NCBI GenBank assembly: GCA_023375785.1
Contig: SZWC01008576.1
Span: 35,367 to 99,366, forward strand
Source of the DNA: Penium margaritaceum
Taxonomy: Eukaryota > Streptophyta > Zygnematophyceae > Desmidiales > Peniaceae
Reading direction: 5' to 3'
DNA: 64,000 nt
The position numbers were made by a program, and so were the translations under genes. Below the pieces are notes generated by a model. It saw only the letters and a program-made list of their open reading frames with translations. It was not told the DNA's origin and searched no databases. Below, piece by piece: positions 11,521 through 24,700 of the stretch (its first letter is position 1; each line of letters starts with the position of its first letter).

Positions 11521-13310
11521 GTAAGTGCGTATAAGTATGTGTAAATGCGTGTAAGTGCGTGTAAGTGCATGTAAGTGAGTGTAAGTGCGACTAAGTGCGT
11601 GTAAGTACATGTAAGTGCGTGTAAGTACGTATAAGTACGTACACGTGCATGTAAGTGTGTGTTAGTGTGTGTATGTGTATGTAAGTGTGTGTAAGTGTAT
11701 GTAAGTGTGTATAAGTGCGTGTAAGTACATGAAGGTACATGTTGGTGCGTGTAAGTGTGTGTAAGTATGTATAAGTGCGTGTAAGTACGTATAAGTGTGT
11801 GTAAGTATGTATAAGTACATATAAGTACATGTAAGTGCGTCTTAGTGTGTGTAAGTGCGTGTAAGTGCGTGTAAGTGCGTGTAAGTGCGTGTAAGTGCGT
11901 ATAAGTGTGGTTTAAGCATGTGTAAGTTCGTGTAATTGCGTGTTATTGCGTACAAGTGTGTGTAAGTGTGTGCAAGTGTGTGTAAGTTCGTGTATGTGTG
12001 TGTAAGTGTGTGTAAGTGCATGTAAGTGCGTGTAAGTACGTGTAAGTGTATGTAGAAGTGTGTAAGTGCGTGGAAGTGCGTGTAAGAGCATGTAAGTGCG
12101 TGTAAATGCATGTAAGTACATGTAAGTGCGTGTAAGTGCTTATAAGTGCGTGTAAGTGCCTGTAAGTGTGTGTTAGTGTGAATAAGTGTGTGTAAGTGCA
12201 TGTAACTACGTGTAAGTATGTGTAAGTTTGTGTAAGTGAATATAAGTTCGTATAAGTGCGTGTAAGTGTGTATAAGTGCGTGTAAGTGCGTGTAAGTGCG
12301 TGTAATGGTGTGTAAGTGTGTGTAAGTGCGAGTATGGGTGTAAGTGTGTGTAATTGTGTGTAAGTGCGTGTAAGTACGTGTTAGTTTGTGTAAGTGAATG
12401 TAAGTTCGTGGAAGTGCGTGTCTGTGTGTGTAAGTGCGTATAAGTGCGTGTAAGTATGTGTAAGTGCGTGTAAGTGTGTATAAGTGTGTATAAGTTCATG
12501 TAAGTGCGTGTAAGTGCATGTACATACGTGTAAGTGTGTGTAAGTACATGTAAGTGTGTGTAAGTGTGTGTAAGTGCGTGTAAGTACGTGTTAGTGCGTG
12601 TGAGTGCGTGTAAGAGCGTGTAATTGCATGTAAGTGTGTGTAAGTGCAGTTTAAGTTCGTGTAAGTGCGTGTAAGTGTGTATAAGTGCAGTTAAAGTTTG
12701 TATAAGTGCAGGTAAGTACGTGTAAGTGCGTGCAAGTATGTGTAAGTGTGTATACGTGCGTATAAGTACGTGTAAGTGCAGTTTAAGTGGGTATAATCTT
12801 GTGTAAGTTTGTGTAAGTGCGTGTAAGTGCGTGTAAGTGCGTGTAAGTGCGTGTAAGTATGTGTAAGTGTGTGTAAGTACGTATAAGTGCGTGTAAGTAT
12901 GTGCAAGTGCGTGTAATAGTGTGTTTTAGTGCATGTAAGTGCGTATAAGTACGTGTAAGTACGTGTAAGTATGTGTTAGTACGTGTAGGTATGTGTAGGT
13001 GTGTGTAAGTGCGTGTAAGTACGTGTAAGTGTATGTAAGTGTGTATATATGCGTCTAAGTGCGTGTAAGTGCGTGTAAATACGTGTAAGTATGTGTAAGT
13101 GCGTGTAAGTGCGTATGAGTACATTTAAGTATGTGTAAGTGCGTCTAAGTGCGTGTTAGTGCACGTGAGTGCGTGTAAGAGCATATAAGTGCGTGTAAGT
13201 GCGTGTAAGTATGTGTAAATGCGTGTAAGTGTGTGTAAGTACGTGCAAGTGCGTGTAAGTGCGTGTACGTTTGTGTCCGTGTGTGTAAGTGCATGTAATT
13301 GCATGTAAGT

Positions 13311-13420
13311 ACGTGTAAGTACGTGTAAGTACGTGTAAGTACGTGTAAGTACGTGTAAGTACGTGTAAGTACGTGTAAGTACGTGTAAGTACGTGTAAGT
13401 ACGTGTAAGTACGTGTAAGT
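13311..13420. repeat. Homogenised decamer run, 11 identical ACGTGTAAGT copies
   Basis: Eleven consecutive identical monomers occur where the surrounding array mixes monomer types. This is local expansion of a single decamer, and it makes this the purest tract in the window. Confidence 0.9.
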
Positions 13421-16400
13421 ACATGAAAGTATGTGTAAGTGCATGTAATTGCATGTAAGTACGTGTAAGTACATGAAAGTATGTGTAAGTGCAAGTAAGT
13501 GCATGTAAGTACGTGTAAGTACGTGTAAGTACGTGTAAGTTCATGTAAGTGCGTGTAAGTGCATGTAAATATGTGTAAGTGTGTAAGTGCGTATAAGTGC
13601 GGTTTAAGTTTGTGTAAGTGCGTGTAAGTGCATGTAACTGCGTATAAGTGCGTATAAGTGTGTGTAAATATGTGTAAGTGTGTGTTAGTGCGTGTAAGTG
13701 CGTGTAAGTGCATGTAAGTGGGTATAAGTACGTGTAAGTGTGTGTAAGTGCGTGTAAGTGCGTGTAAGTACGTGTAAGTACGTGTTAGTGCATATAAGTG
13801 CATGTAAGTGCGTGCAAGTGCGTGTAAGTGTGGTTTAAGTACGTGTAAGTTTGTATAAGTGCGTGTAAGTGTGTAAGTTTGTGTAAGTGCGAGTAAGTAC
13901 GTATAAGTGCGTGTAAGTACGTATAAGTGCATGTAAGTACGTGTAAGTTTGTATAAGTGCGTGTAAGTGTGTAAGTTTGTGTAAGTGCGAGTAAGTACGT
14001 ATAAGTGCGTGTAAGTACGTATAAGTGCATGTAAGTGCGTGTAAGTGCGTGTGAGTGCATGTAAGTGCGTATAAGTGTGTGTAAGTGTGTGTAAGTACGT
14101 GTAAGTGCATGTAAGTGCGTGTTAGTGCGTGTAAGTACATGTAAGTGCGTGGAAGTGGGTGTATGTGTGTGTAAGTGCATGTAAGTACGTGTAAGTGCGC
14201 ATAAGTGTGTATTAGTGTGTGTAGGTACGTGTAGGTATGTGTAAGTGCGTATAAGTGTGTGTAAGTGCGTGTAAGTGTGTGTTAGTGCGTGTAAGTGCGT
14301 GTAAGTGCATGTAAGTGCGTGTAAGTGTGGTTGAAGTGCATGTAAGTTCGTGTAAGTGCATGTAAGTGCGTACAAGGGTGTGTAAGTGCATGTAAGTGTG
14401 TGTAAGCGCGTATAAGTGCGTGTGAATGCGTGTAGGTGCGTGTAAGTACGTGTTACTGCATCTAAGTGTGTGTAAAAGTGTGTAAGTGTGTGTAAGTGCG
14501 TGTAAGTGTGTGTAAGTGTGTGTAAGTGTGTGTAAGTGTGTATAAGTGCGTGTAAGTGCGTGTGAGTGCATGTGAGTGTGCGTAAGTATGTGTAAGTGCG
14601 TGTAAGGTGGTGTAAGAGCGTGTAAGAGTGTGGAAGTCTTTGTAAGTGCATGTAAGTGCGTATATGTGCATATAAGTGTATGTAAGTGTGTGTAAGTTCA
14701 TGTAAGTGCATGTAAGTGCGTGTAAGTGCGTGTACGTACGTGTAAGTACGTGTAAGTGCGTGTCAGTGCATGTAAGTGCGTGCAAGGTGGTATAAGAGCG
14801 TATAAGAGTGTGTAAGTGCGTGTAAGTGCGTGTAAGTACGTATAAGTATGTGTAAGTGCATGTGAGTGTGTGTAAGTTCGTGTAAGTACGTGTAAGTGCG
14901 TGTAAGTGCGTATAAGTGCGTGCAAGTATGTGTATGTACGTGTAAGTGTAAGAAAGGGCGTGAAAGTATGTGTAAGTGTGTGTAAGTGCGTGTAAGTGCG
15001 TGTAACTGTGTGTACGTGTGTGTAAGTGTGTGTAAGTACGTGAAAGTGCGTGTAAGTGTGTGTAAGTACATGGAAGTGCGTGTAAGTTTAAGTAAGTGTA
15101 AGTACGTGTAAGTACGTGTAAGTGCGTGTAAGTGTGTGTTAGTGCGTATAAGTGCGTGTAAGTACGTGTAAGTGTGTGTAAGTGCGTGTAAGTACGTGTA
15201 AGTGCGTGTAAGTGTGTGTTAGTGCGTATAAGTGCGTGTAAGTACGTGTAAGTGTGTGTAAGTGCGTGTAAGTACGTGTAAACTCGTGTAAGTGAATGTA
15301 AGTTTGTGTAAGTGCGTATAAGTACGTGTAAGTGCGTGTAAGTGCGTGTAAGTGCGTGTAAGTGCGTGTAAGTGCGTGTAAGTGTGAGTAAGTAGGTATA
15401 AGTGTGTGTAAGTGCATGTAAGTGCGTGTAAGTGCGTGTAAGTGCGTGTAAGTGCGTGTAAGTACGTGTTAGTACGTATAAAAGCATATACGTGCGTACA
15501 AGAGCGTGTAAGTGCATGTAAGTGCGTGTAAGCACGGTCTGAGTTCGTGTGAGTGTAAGTGTATGTAAGTTCGTGTAAGTTCATGTAAGTGCGTGTACAT
15601 GCGTGTAAGTGCATGTAAGCGCGTGTAAGTGCGTGTAAGTCCGTGTAAGTACTTCTAAGTATAGTTTAAGTTCGGGTGAGTACATGTAAGTGTGTGTAAG
15701 TGCATGAAAGTATGTGTAAGTGCGTGTAAGTATGTATAAGTGCATTTAAGTATGTGTAAGTGTGTGTAAGTGCGTGGAAGTTTGTGTAAGTATGTATAAG
15801 TGCGTGTAAGTGCGTGTAGCATGTCTAAGTACATGTAAGTACGTGTAAGTGCAATTAAGTACGTGTAAGTACGTGTAAGTGCATGTAAGCACGTGTAAGT
15901 GCGTGTAAGTTTGTGTAAGTGCGTGTAAGTGCATGTAAGTGCGTGTAAGTGCATGTAAGTGCATCTAAGTGCGTGTAAGTACGTGTAAGTGCATGTAAGC
16001 ACGTGTAAGTGCGTGTAAGTTTGTGTAAGTGCGTGTAAGTGCATGTAAGTGCGTGTAAGTGCATGTAAGTGCATCTAAGTGCGTGTAAGTACGTCTAAGT
16101 GCAGTTTAAGTTGGTGTTATTTTGTGTAAGTTTCTCTAAGTGTGTATAAGTGCGTGTAAGTGCATGTAAGTGAGTGTAAGTGAGACTAAGTGCGTGTAAG
16201 TATGTGTAAGTGTGTGTAAGTACGTATAAGTGCGTGCAAGTACGTGTAAGTGCGTGGTAGTGTGTGTAAGTGTGTGTAAGTGTGTGTAAGTGCGTGTAAG
16301 TGTGTGTAAGTGCGTGTAAGTGCATGTAGGTACGTGTAGGTACGTGTAAGTCCGTGTAAGTGCGTGTAAGTACGTGTAAGTGCGTGTAAGTGTGTATAAG

Positions 16401-18620
16401 TGCGTATAAGTGCATGTAAGTATGTGTAGGCGTGTCTAAGTGTGTGTAAGTGCATGTAAGTGCGTGTAAGTGCCTGTACGTGTGTATAAATGTGGTTTAA
16501 GTATGTGTAAGTTCGTATAATTGCGTGTAAGTGCATACAAGTGTGTGTAAGTACGTGTAAGTGCGTTTAAGTGCGTGTAAGTGCATGTAAGTGCGTGTAA
16601 GTGCGTGTGTGTACGTGTAAGTGTGTGTAAGTGCGTGTAAGTGCGTGTATGTGCGTGTGTGTACGTGTAAGTACGTGTAAGTGCGTGTAAGAGCATGTAA
16701 GTGCGTGTAACTGTATGTAAGTGTGTGTAAGTGTGTGTAAGTGTGTATAAGTACGTGTAAGTGCATGTAAGTATGTGTAAGTGTGTGTCAGTGTGTGTAA
16801 GTGTGTGTAAGTGTGTGTAAGTGCGTGTAAGTGCGTATAAGTGCGTGTATGTATGTGTAAGTACGTGTGAGTGCGTGTAAGTATATGTAAGTGCGTGTAA
16901 GTACGTGTAAGTGTGTGTAAGTGCGTGTAAGTGCGTATAAGTGCGTGTATGTATGTGTAAGTACGTGTGAGTGCGTGTAAGTATATGTAAGTGCGTGTAA
17001 GTACGTGTAAGTGTGTATACGTACGTGTCAGTACATGTAAGTCCGTGGAAGTGTGTGTAAGTACGTGTAAGTTTGTGTAAGTGCGTATAAATACGTGTAC
17101 GTACATCTAAGTGTGTGTAAGTACGCATAAGTACATGGGAGTGCGTGTAAGGTTGTGTAAGAGCGTGTAAGAGCGTATAAGTGCATATAAGTACGTATAA
17201 GTGCGTGTAGGTACGTGTAAGTGTGTGTAAGTGTGTGTAAGCACGTGTAAGTGCATGTAAGTACGTATAAGTGCGTGTAAGTATGTGTAAGTTCGTGTAA
17301 GTGTGTGTAAGTTCCTGTAAGTGCGTGTAAGTGTGTGTAAGTACATGTAAGTGCGTGTAAGGGCGTGTAAGTGTGTGTAAGTACGTGTAAGTGCATGTAA
17401 GTGTGTGTAAATATGTATAAGTACATGTAAGTGCGTGTAAGGCCGTATCAGTGCATGTAAGTGCGTGTAAGTGCGTGTAAGTGCGTCTAAGTACGTGTAA
17501 GTGCGTGTAAGTGCGTGTAAGTGCGTAAAAGTGCGTATAAGTGCCTGTAAGTACGTGTAAGTGCGTGTAAGTGTGTGTAAGTGCGTGTAAGTACGTGTAA
17601 GTTTATGTAAGTGAATGTAAGTTCGTGTAAGTAGGTGTAAGTACGAATAAGTGCGTGTAAGTGCGTGTAAGTGCGTGTAAGTGCGTGTAAGTTCATGTAA
17701 GTGCGTGTAAGTACGAGTATGGGTGTAAGTGCGTGTAAGTGCGTGTAAGTACCTGTTAGTTTTTATAAGTGAATGTAAGTTTGTGTAAGTGCTGTAAGTG
17801 CGTGTAAGTGCGTATAAGTGCGTGTAAGTACGTGTAAGTGCGTATAAGTGCGTGTAAGTCTGTGTAAGTGTGTGTAAGTGCGTGTAAGTGCATGTAAGTA
17901 TGTGCAAGTGTGTATAAGTGCATGTAAGTGTATGTACGTACGTGTAAGTGCGTGTAAGTGCGTGTTAGTGCGTGTGAGTGCGTGTATGTGTGGTTTAAGT
18001 TCGTGTAAGTGCAGGTTAGTTCGTGTAAGTGCGTGTAAGTATGTGTAAGTACGTGTAAGTGCGTATATGTGCGTGTAAGTGCAGTTTAAGCGGGTGTAAT
18101 CTTGTGTAAGTTTGTATAAGTGCGTGTAAGTGCATGTAAGTGCATGTAAGTGCGTGTAAGTGTGTGTAAGTGCGTGTAAGTACGTGTAAGTGTGTGTAAG
18201 TATGTATAAGTGCGTGTAAGTGTGTGCAAGTGCGTGTACGAGTGTATTTTAGTGCATATAAGTGTATGTAAGTACGTGTAAGTGCGTGTAAGTACGTGTA
18301 AGTGTGTGTAAGTGCGTGTGGGTGTGTGTACGTGTGTGTAAGTGCGTGTAAGTGTGTGTAAGTTTGTGTAAGTGCGTATACATGCGTCTAAGTACGTGTA
18401 AGTGTTTGTCAGTGCGTGTAAGTACGTGTAAGTGCCTGTAAGTGCGTATAAGTACGTGTAAGTATGTGTAAGTGCGTCTAAGTGCGTGTTAGTACGTGTG
18501 AGTGTGTGTAAGGGCGTGTAAGTGCATGTAAGTGCGTGTAAGTGCAGTTTAAGTTTGTGTAAGTGAGTGTACGTACGTGTAAGTACGTATAAAGTCGTGT
18601 AAGTGTGTGTAAGTGTGTGT

Positions 18621-19440
18621 AAGTACAAAAAGTACGTGTATTTGCGTATAAGTGCGTATAAGTGCGTGTAAGTGTGTGTAAGTGTAGTTTAAGTTCGTGT
18701 GAGTGCATGTAAGTGCGTGTAAGTATGTATAAGTGCGTGTAAGTGCGTGTAAGTATGTGTAAATGCGTGTAAGTACGTGTAAGTGCATGTAAGTGCGTGT
18801 AAGTTCGTGTAAGTGTATGTAAGTGCATGTAAGTGCGTCTAAGTGTGTAGTATGTGTAAGTGTAGTTTAAGTGGGTGTTATTTTGTGTAAGTTCGGATAA
18901 GTGCGTGGAAGTACGTGTAAGTGCATGTAAGTGAGTGTAAGTGCGACTAAGTGCGTGTAAGTACATGTAAGTGCGTGTAAGTACGTATAAGTGCGTACAA
19001 GTGCATGTAAGTGTGTGTCAGTGTGTGTATGTGTGTGTAAGTGCGTGTAAGTGTGTGTAAGTACTAAAAGTACGTGTATTTGCGTATAAGTGCGTATAAG
19101 TGCGTGTTAGTGTGTGTAAGTGTAGTTTAAGTTCGTGTAAGTGCGTGTAAGTGCGTGTAAGTATGTATAAGTGCGTGTAAGTGCGTGTAAGTATGTGTAA
19201 ATGCGTGTAAGTACGTGTAAGTGCATGTAAGTGCGTGTAAGTTCGTGTAAGTGTATGTAAGTGCATGTAAGTGCGTCTAAGTGTGTAGTATGTGTAAGTG
19301 TAGTATAAGTGGGTGTTATTTTGTGTAAGTTTGGATAAGTGCGTGGAAGTACGTGTAAGTGCATGTAAGTGAGTGTAAGTGCGACTAAGTGCGTGTAAGT
19401 ACATGTAAGTGCGAGTAAGTACGTATAAGTGCGCACAAGT
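18621..19440. repeat. 438-bp segmental duplication inside the satellite
   Basis: A segment starting at the marker GTACAAAAAGTACG (18623) recurs with GTACTAAAAGTACG (19061), about 438 bp away. It holds the same order of rare decamers, GTTTAAGT markers and GTGCGACTAAG. A few substitutions separate the copies. Related TAAAAGT segments near 4104 and 10909 suggest an older long repeat unit. Confidence 0.8.
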
Positions 19441-21344
19441 GCATGTAAGTGTGTGTCAGTGTGTGTATGTGTGTGTAAGTGCGTGTAAGTGTGTGTAAGT
19501 GTGTGTAAGTGCGTGTAAGTACATAAAGGTACATGTAGGTGCGTGTAAGTGCGTGTAAGTATGTGTAAGTGTGTGTAAGTGCGTGTAAGTGTGTGTAAGT
19601 ATGTATAAGTGCATGTAAGTACGTGTAAATGCGTCTAAGTGCGTGTAAGTGGGTGTAAGTGTATGTAAGTGCGTGTAAGTGCGTATAAGTGTGGTTTAAT
19701 TACGTGTAAGTTCGTGTAATTGCGTGTAATTGCGTACAAGTGTGTGTAAGTGCGTGAAATTGCGTGTAAGTTTGTGTACGTGTGTGTAAGGGCGTGTAAG
19801 TGCATGTAAGTACGTGTTAGTATGTGTAAGTGTATGTAGAAGTGTGTAAGTGCGTGAAAGTGTGCGTAAGATCATGTAAGTGCTTGTAACTGCATGTAAG
19901 TGCATGTAAGTGCGTGTAAGTATGTGTAAATGTGTGTAAGTGCATGTAAGGACGTGTAAGTGCATGTAAGTACGTGTAAGTGTGTGTAAGTGTATGTAAG
20001 TTTGTGTAAATGCGTATCAGTGCGTGTAAGTATGTGTGAGTGTGTGTGAGTACGTGTAAGTATGTGTAAGTGTGTGTACGTGCGTGTAAGTATGTATACG
20101 TACATGTACGTGTGAGTAAGTGTGTGTGTGTAAGTACGTGTAAGTTTGTGAAAGTGCATGTAAATGCGTGTAAGTACGCGTAAGTGTGTGTAAGTGTGTG
20201 TAAGCATGTGGAAGTGCATGTAAGGTCGTGTAAGAGCGTGTAAGAGCATATAAGTACGTATAAGTGCGTGTAAGTACGTGTAAGTGCGTGTAAGTGCGTG
20301 TAAGTGTATGTAACTACGTGTAACTGTGTATACGTGCGTGTAAGTACGTGTAAGTATGTGTAATTTTGTGTAAGTGTGTGTAAAATCCTGCAAGTGCGTG
20401 TAAGTGCGTGTAAGTACGTGTAAGTGCATGTAAGTGCGTGTAAGTGTGTGTAAGTGCATGTAAGTGTGTTAAAGTACGTGTAAGTGCAAATTAGTATGTA
20501 TAAGTACGTGTAAGTGCGTGTAAGTGCGTATCAGTGAGTGTAAGTACGTGTAAGTGCGTGTAAGTGCATGTAAGTACGTGTAAGTGCGTGTAAGTGCGTG
20601 TAAGTGCCTGTAAGTACGTGTAAGTGCGTATAAGTGTGTGTAAGTGTGTGTAAGTGCGTGTAAGTACGTGTGAGTTTGTGTAAGTGAATGTAAGCTCGTG
20701 TAAGTGCATGTAAGTGTGTATAAGTGCGTGTACGTGCGTGCAAGTGCATATAAGGGTGTGTAAGTACGTGTAAGTGCGTGTAAGTGCGAGTATGAGTGTA
20801 AGTGTGTGTAATTATGTGTAAGTGTGTGTAAGTACGTGTTAGTTTGTGTAAGTGAATGTAAGTTCGTGTAAGTGCGTGTAAGTGTGTGTAAGTACGTGTT
20901 AGTTTGTGTAAGTGAATGTAAGTTCGTGTAAGTGCGTGTCAGTGTGTGTAAGTGCGTATAAGTGCGTGTAAGAACGTGTAAGTGCATGTAAGTGTGTGTA
21001 AGTGTGTATAAGTGCATGTAAGTGCGTGTAAGTGCATGTACGTACGTGTAAGTGTGTGTAAGTGCATGTAAGTATGTGTAAGTGCGTGTAGGTGTGTGTA
21101 AGTACGTATTAGTACGTGTGAGTACGTGTAAGAGCGTGTAACTGCATATAAGTGTGTATAAGTGCAGTTTAAGTTTGTGTAAGAGCAGGTAAGTGCGTGT
21201 AAGTGCGTGTAAGTATGTGTAAGTATGTGTAAGTGCGTATAAGTGCGTGTAAGTGCAGTTGGAGTGGGTGTAATCTTGTGTAAGTTTGTGTAAGTGCATG
21301 TAAGTGTGTGTAAGTGTGTATGAGTGCGTGTAAGTACGTGTAAG

Positions 21345-21780
21345 TGTGTGTAAGTGCGTATAAGTGCGTGTAAGTATGTGCAAGTGTGTGTAAGAGTGTG
21401 TTTTAGTGCATGTAAGTGTGTGTAAGTGCGTATAAGTACGTGTAAGTGCGTGTAAGTGCGTGTAAGTACGTGTAGGTGTGTGTAGGTGCTTGTAAGTGCG
21501 TGTAAGTACATGTAAGTGCATGTAAGTGTGTGTACATGCGTCTAAGTGCGTGTAAGTGCGTGTAAGTGCGTATAAGTATGTGTAAGTGCGTATAAGTGCG
21601 TGTAAGTATGTGCAAGTGTGTGTAAGAGTGTGTTTTAGTGCATGTAAGTGTGTGTAAGTGCGTATAAGTACGTGTAAGTGCGTGTAAGTGCGTGTAAGTA
21701 CGTGTAGGTGTGTGTAGGTGCTTGTAAGTGCGTGTAAGTACATGTAAGTGCATGTAAGTGTGTGTACGTGCGTCTAAGTA
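21345..21780. repeat. 232-bp tandem duplication inside the satellite
   Basis: A segment containing GTGTGTTTTAGTGCATG and two GTGTAGGTG variants occurs twice, 232 bp apart, ending with TGCGTCTAAG in both. The offset is not a multiple of ten because the unit includes longer marker monomers. Confidence 0.8.
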
Positions 21781-24700
21781 CGTGTAAGTGCATGTAAGTT
21801 TGTATAAGTATGTGTAAGTTCGTGTAAGTGCATATAAGTGCGTTTAAGTATGTGTAAGTGCGTCTATGTGTGTGTTAGTGTGCGTGAGTACGTGTAAGAG
21901 AATGTAAGTGCATGTAAGTGCGTGTAAGTGCGGTTTAAGTTTGTGCAAGTGAGTGTAAGTGCGTGTAAGTACGTTTAAGTTCATGTATGTTTGTGTAAGT
22001 GTGTATAAGTGCATGTCGGTGCATGTAAGTACGTGTAAGTACATGAAAGTATGTGTAAGTGCAAGTAAGTGCATGTAAGTACGTGTAAGTATGTGTAAGT
22101 TCATGTAAGTGCGTGTAAGTGCGTGTAAGTGCGTGTAAATATGTGTAAGTGTGTAAGTGCGTATAAGTGCGGTTTAAGTTTGTGTAAGTGCGTGTAAGTG
22201 CATGTAACTGCGTATAAGTGCATATAAGTGCATGTAAGTGTGTGTAAGTACGTGTAAGTGTGTGTAAGTGTGAGTGCAGTTAAGTGGATGAAATTTTGTG
22301 TAAATTCGTGTAAGTGTGTGTAAGTGTGTATAAGTGTGTGTAAGTGTGTGTAAATGCGTGTAAGTGCGTGTAAGTGCATGTAAGTGCATGTAAGTGTGTG
22401 TAAGTGCGTGTAAGTGTGTGTAAGTGCGTGTAAGTGTGTGGAAGTATGTGTAAGTGTGTGTTAGTGCATATAAGTGCATGTAAGTGCGTGCAAGTGTGTG
22501 TAAGTGTGTTTAAGAACGTGAAAGTTTGTGTAAGTGCGTGTAAGTATGTGTAAGTTTGTGTAAGTGCGAGTAAGTACGTGTAAGTGTGTGTAAGTGCGTA
22601 TAAGTGCGTGTAAGTGTATATAAGTGCATGTAAGTGTGTGTAAGTACGTGTAAGTATGGTTTATGTTCATGTAAGTGCGTGTAAGTGCATGTAAGTAGGT
22701 GTAAGTGCGTGTAAGTGCGTGTAAGTGTGGTTTAAGTGTGTGTAATTTTGTGTGAGTTCGTGTAAGTGCATGTAGGTGCATGTAAGTGTGTATAAGTGCG
22801 TGTAAGTGCGGGTAAGTATGTATAAGTACGTGTAAGCGTGTGTAAGTGCGTGTTAGTATGTGCAAGTGCGTGTAAGTGCGTGTAAGTGCGTGTAGGTGCG
22901 TGTAATTTTGTGTAAGTGTGTGGAAGTGCGTGTTAGTGCGTGTAAGTGTGTGTAAGTGCGTTTAAGTGCGTGTAAGTGCGTGTAAGTGTGTGTAAGTGGG
23001 TGTAAGTGTGTCTAAGTGCGTGTACGTTTGTGCAAGTGCATGTAAGTGTGTGCAAGTTTGTTTAAGTGCATGTAAGTGCGTGTAAGTACATGTAAGTGCG
23101 TGTAAGTGCATGTAAGTGTGTGTAATTGCGTGTAAGTACGTGTAAGTGCGTGTAAGTACATGTAAGTATGTACAAGTACGTGTAAATGCATGTAAGTGCG
23201 TATCAGTGCGTGTAAGCACGTATAAGTACGTGTAAGTGCATGTAAGTACGTGTAAGTGCGTGTAAGTGCGTGTAAGTGTGTGTAAGTGTGTGTACGTGCC
23301 TGTAAGTGTGTGGAAGTGCGTGTAAGTGTGTGTAAGTGCCTATAAGTGTGTGTAAGCTTGTGTAAGTGAATGTAAGTTTGTGTAAGTGCGTGTAAGTGCG
23401 TGTAAGTGCGTGTAAGTGTGAGTATGGATGTAAGTGTGTGTAAGTGCGTGTAAGTGCGTGTAAGTACGTGTTAGTTTGTGTAAGTGAATGTAAGTTTGTA
23501 TAAGTGCGTGTAAGTATGTGTAAGTGTGTGTAAGTGTGTGTAAGTGTGTGTAGGTGCATATAAGTGCGTGTAAGTGCGTGTACGTAAGTGTAAGTGTGTG
23601 TAAGTACATGTAAGTGTGTGTAAGTATGTGTAAGTGCGTGTAAGTGCGTATTAGTCCGTGTGAGTGCGTGTAAGAGCGTGTAACTGCATGTAAGTGTGTA
23701 TAAGTGCAGTTTAAGTTCGTGTAATTGCGTGTAAGTGCGTCTAAGTACGTCTACGTGTGTGGAAGTGTATGTAAGTATATGTAATTGCGTGTAAGTGCGT
23801 GTAAGTACGTGTAAGTGCGTATAAGTACGGTTTAAGTGCGTGTAAGTTTGTATAAGTTTGTTTAAGTACGTGTAAGTGTGTATGAGAGCGTGTAAGTATG
23901 TGTAAGTGCGTGTAAGTGCGTGTAGTTATGTGTAAGTGCGTATAGGTGCGTGTTAGTGCGTGTAAGTGCATGTAAGTGCCTTTAAGTATGTGCAAGTGCG
24001 TGTAAGTACATGTAAGTGCGTGTAAGTGAGTGTAAGTGTGTGTTAGTGCGTATAATTGCGTATAAGTGCGTGTAAGTGTGTGTAAATTTATGTAAGTTCG
24101 TGTAAGTACGTGTAAGTGTGTGTACGTACGTGTAGGTGTATGGAAGTGCATACAAGTGCGTGTAAGTGCGTGTAAGTGCGTGTAGGTGCGTGTAAGTACG
24201 TGTCAGTGCGTGTAAGTACGTATAAGTTTGTGTAAGTGCTTGTAAGTATGTGTAAGTGCGTGTAAGTATGTGTAAGTGCGTATACATGCGTGAAAGTACA
24301 TGTAAGTGCATGTAAGTTCATATGAGTACGTGTAAGTTTGTGTAAGTGCGTTGAAGTTCGTGTAAGTACGTGTAAGTACGTGTAAGTATGTGTAAGTGAA
24401 TGTAATTACAAGTAAGTGTGTATAAGTACGTGTAAGTGCGTGTAAGTGCGTGTAAGTGTGTGTAAGTGCGTGTAAGTGCGGTTTAAGTGGGTCTAATTTC
24501 GTATAAGTTCTTGCAAATGTGTGTATGTCATTTTAAGTTTGTGTAAGTGCGTGTAAGTGCGTGTAAGTAGGTGTAAGTGTGTGTAAGTGTGTGTGAGTGC
24601 TTGTAAGCGCGTGTAAGTACGTGTAAGTGCGTGGAAGTGCGTGTAAGTTTGTGTAAGTGTGTGTAAATGGGTGTAAGTATGTGTAAGTGCATGTAAGTAC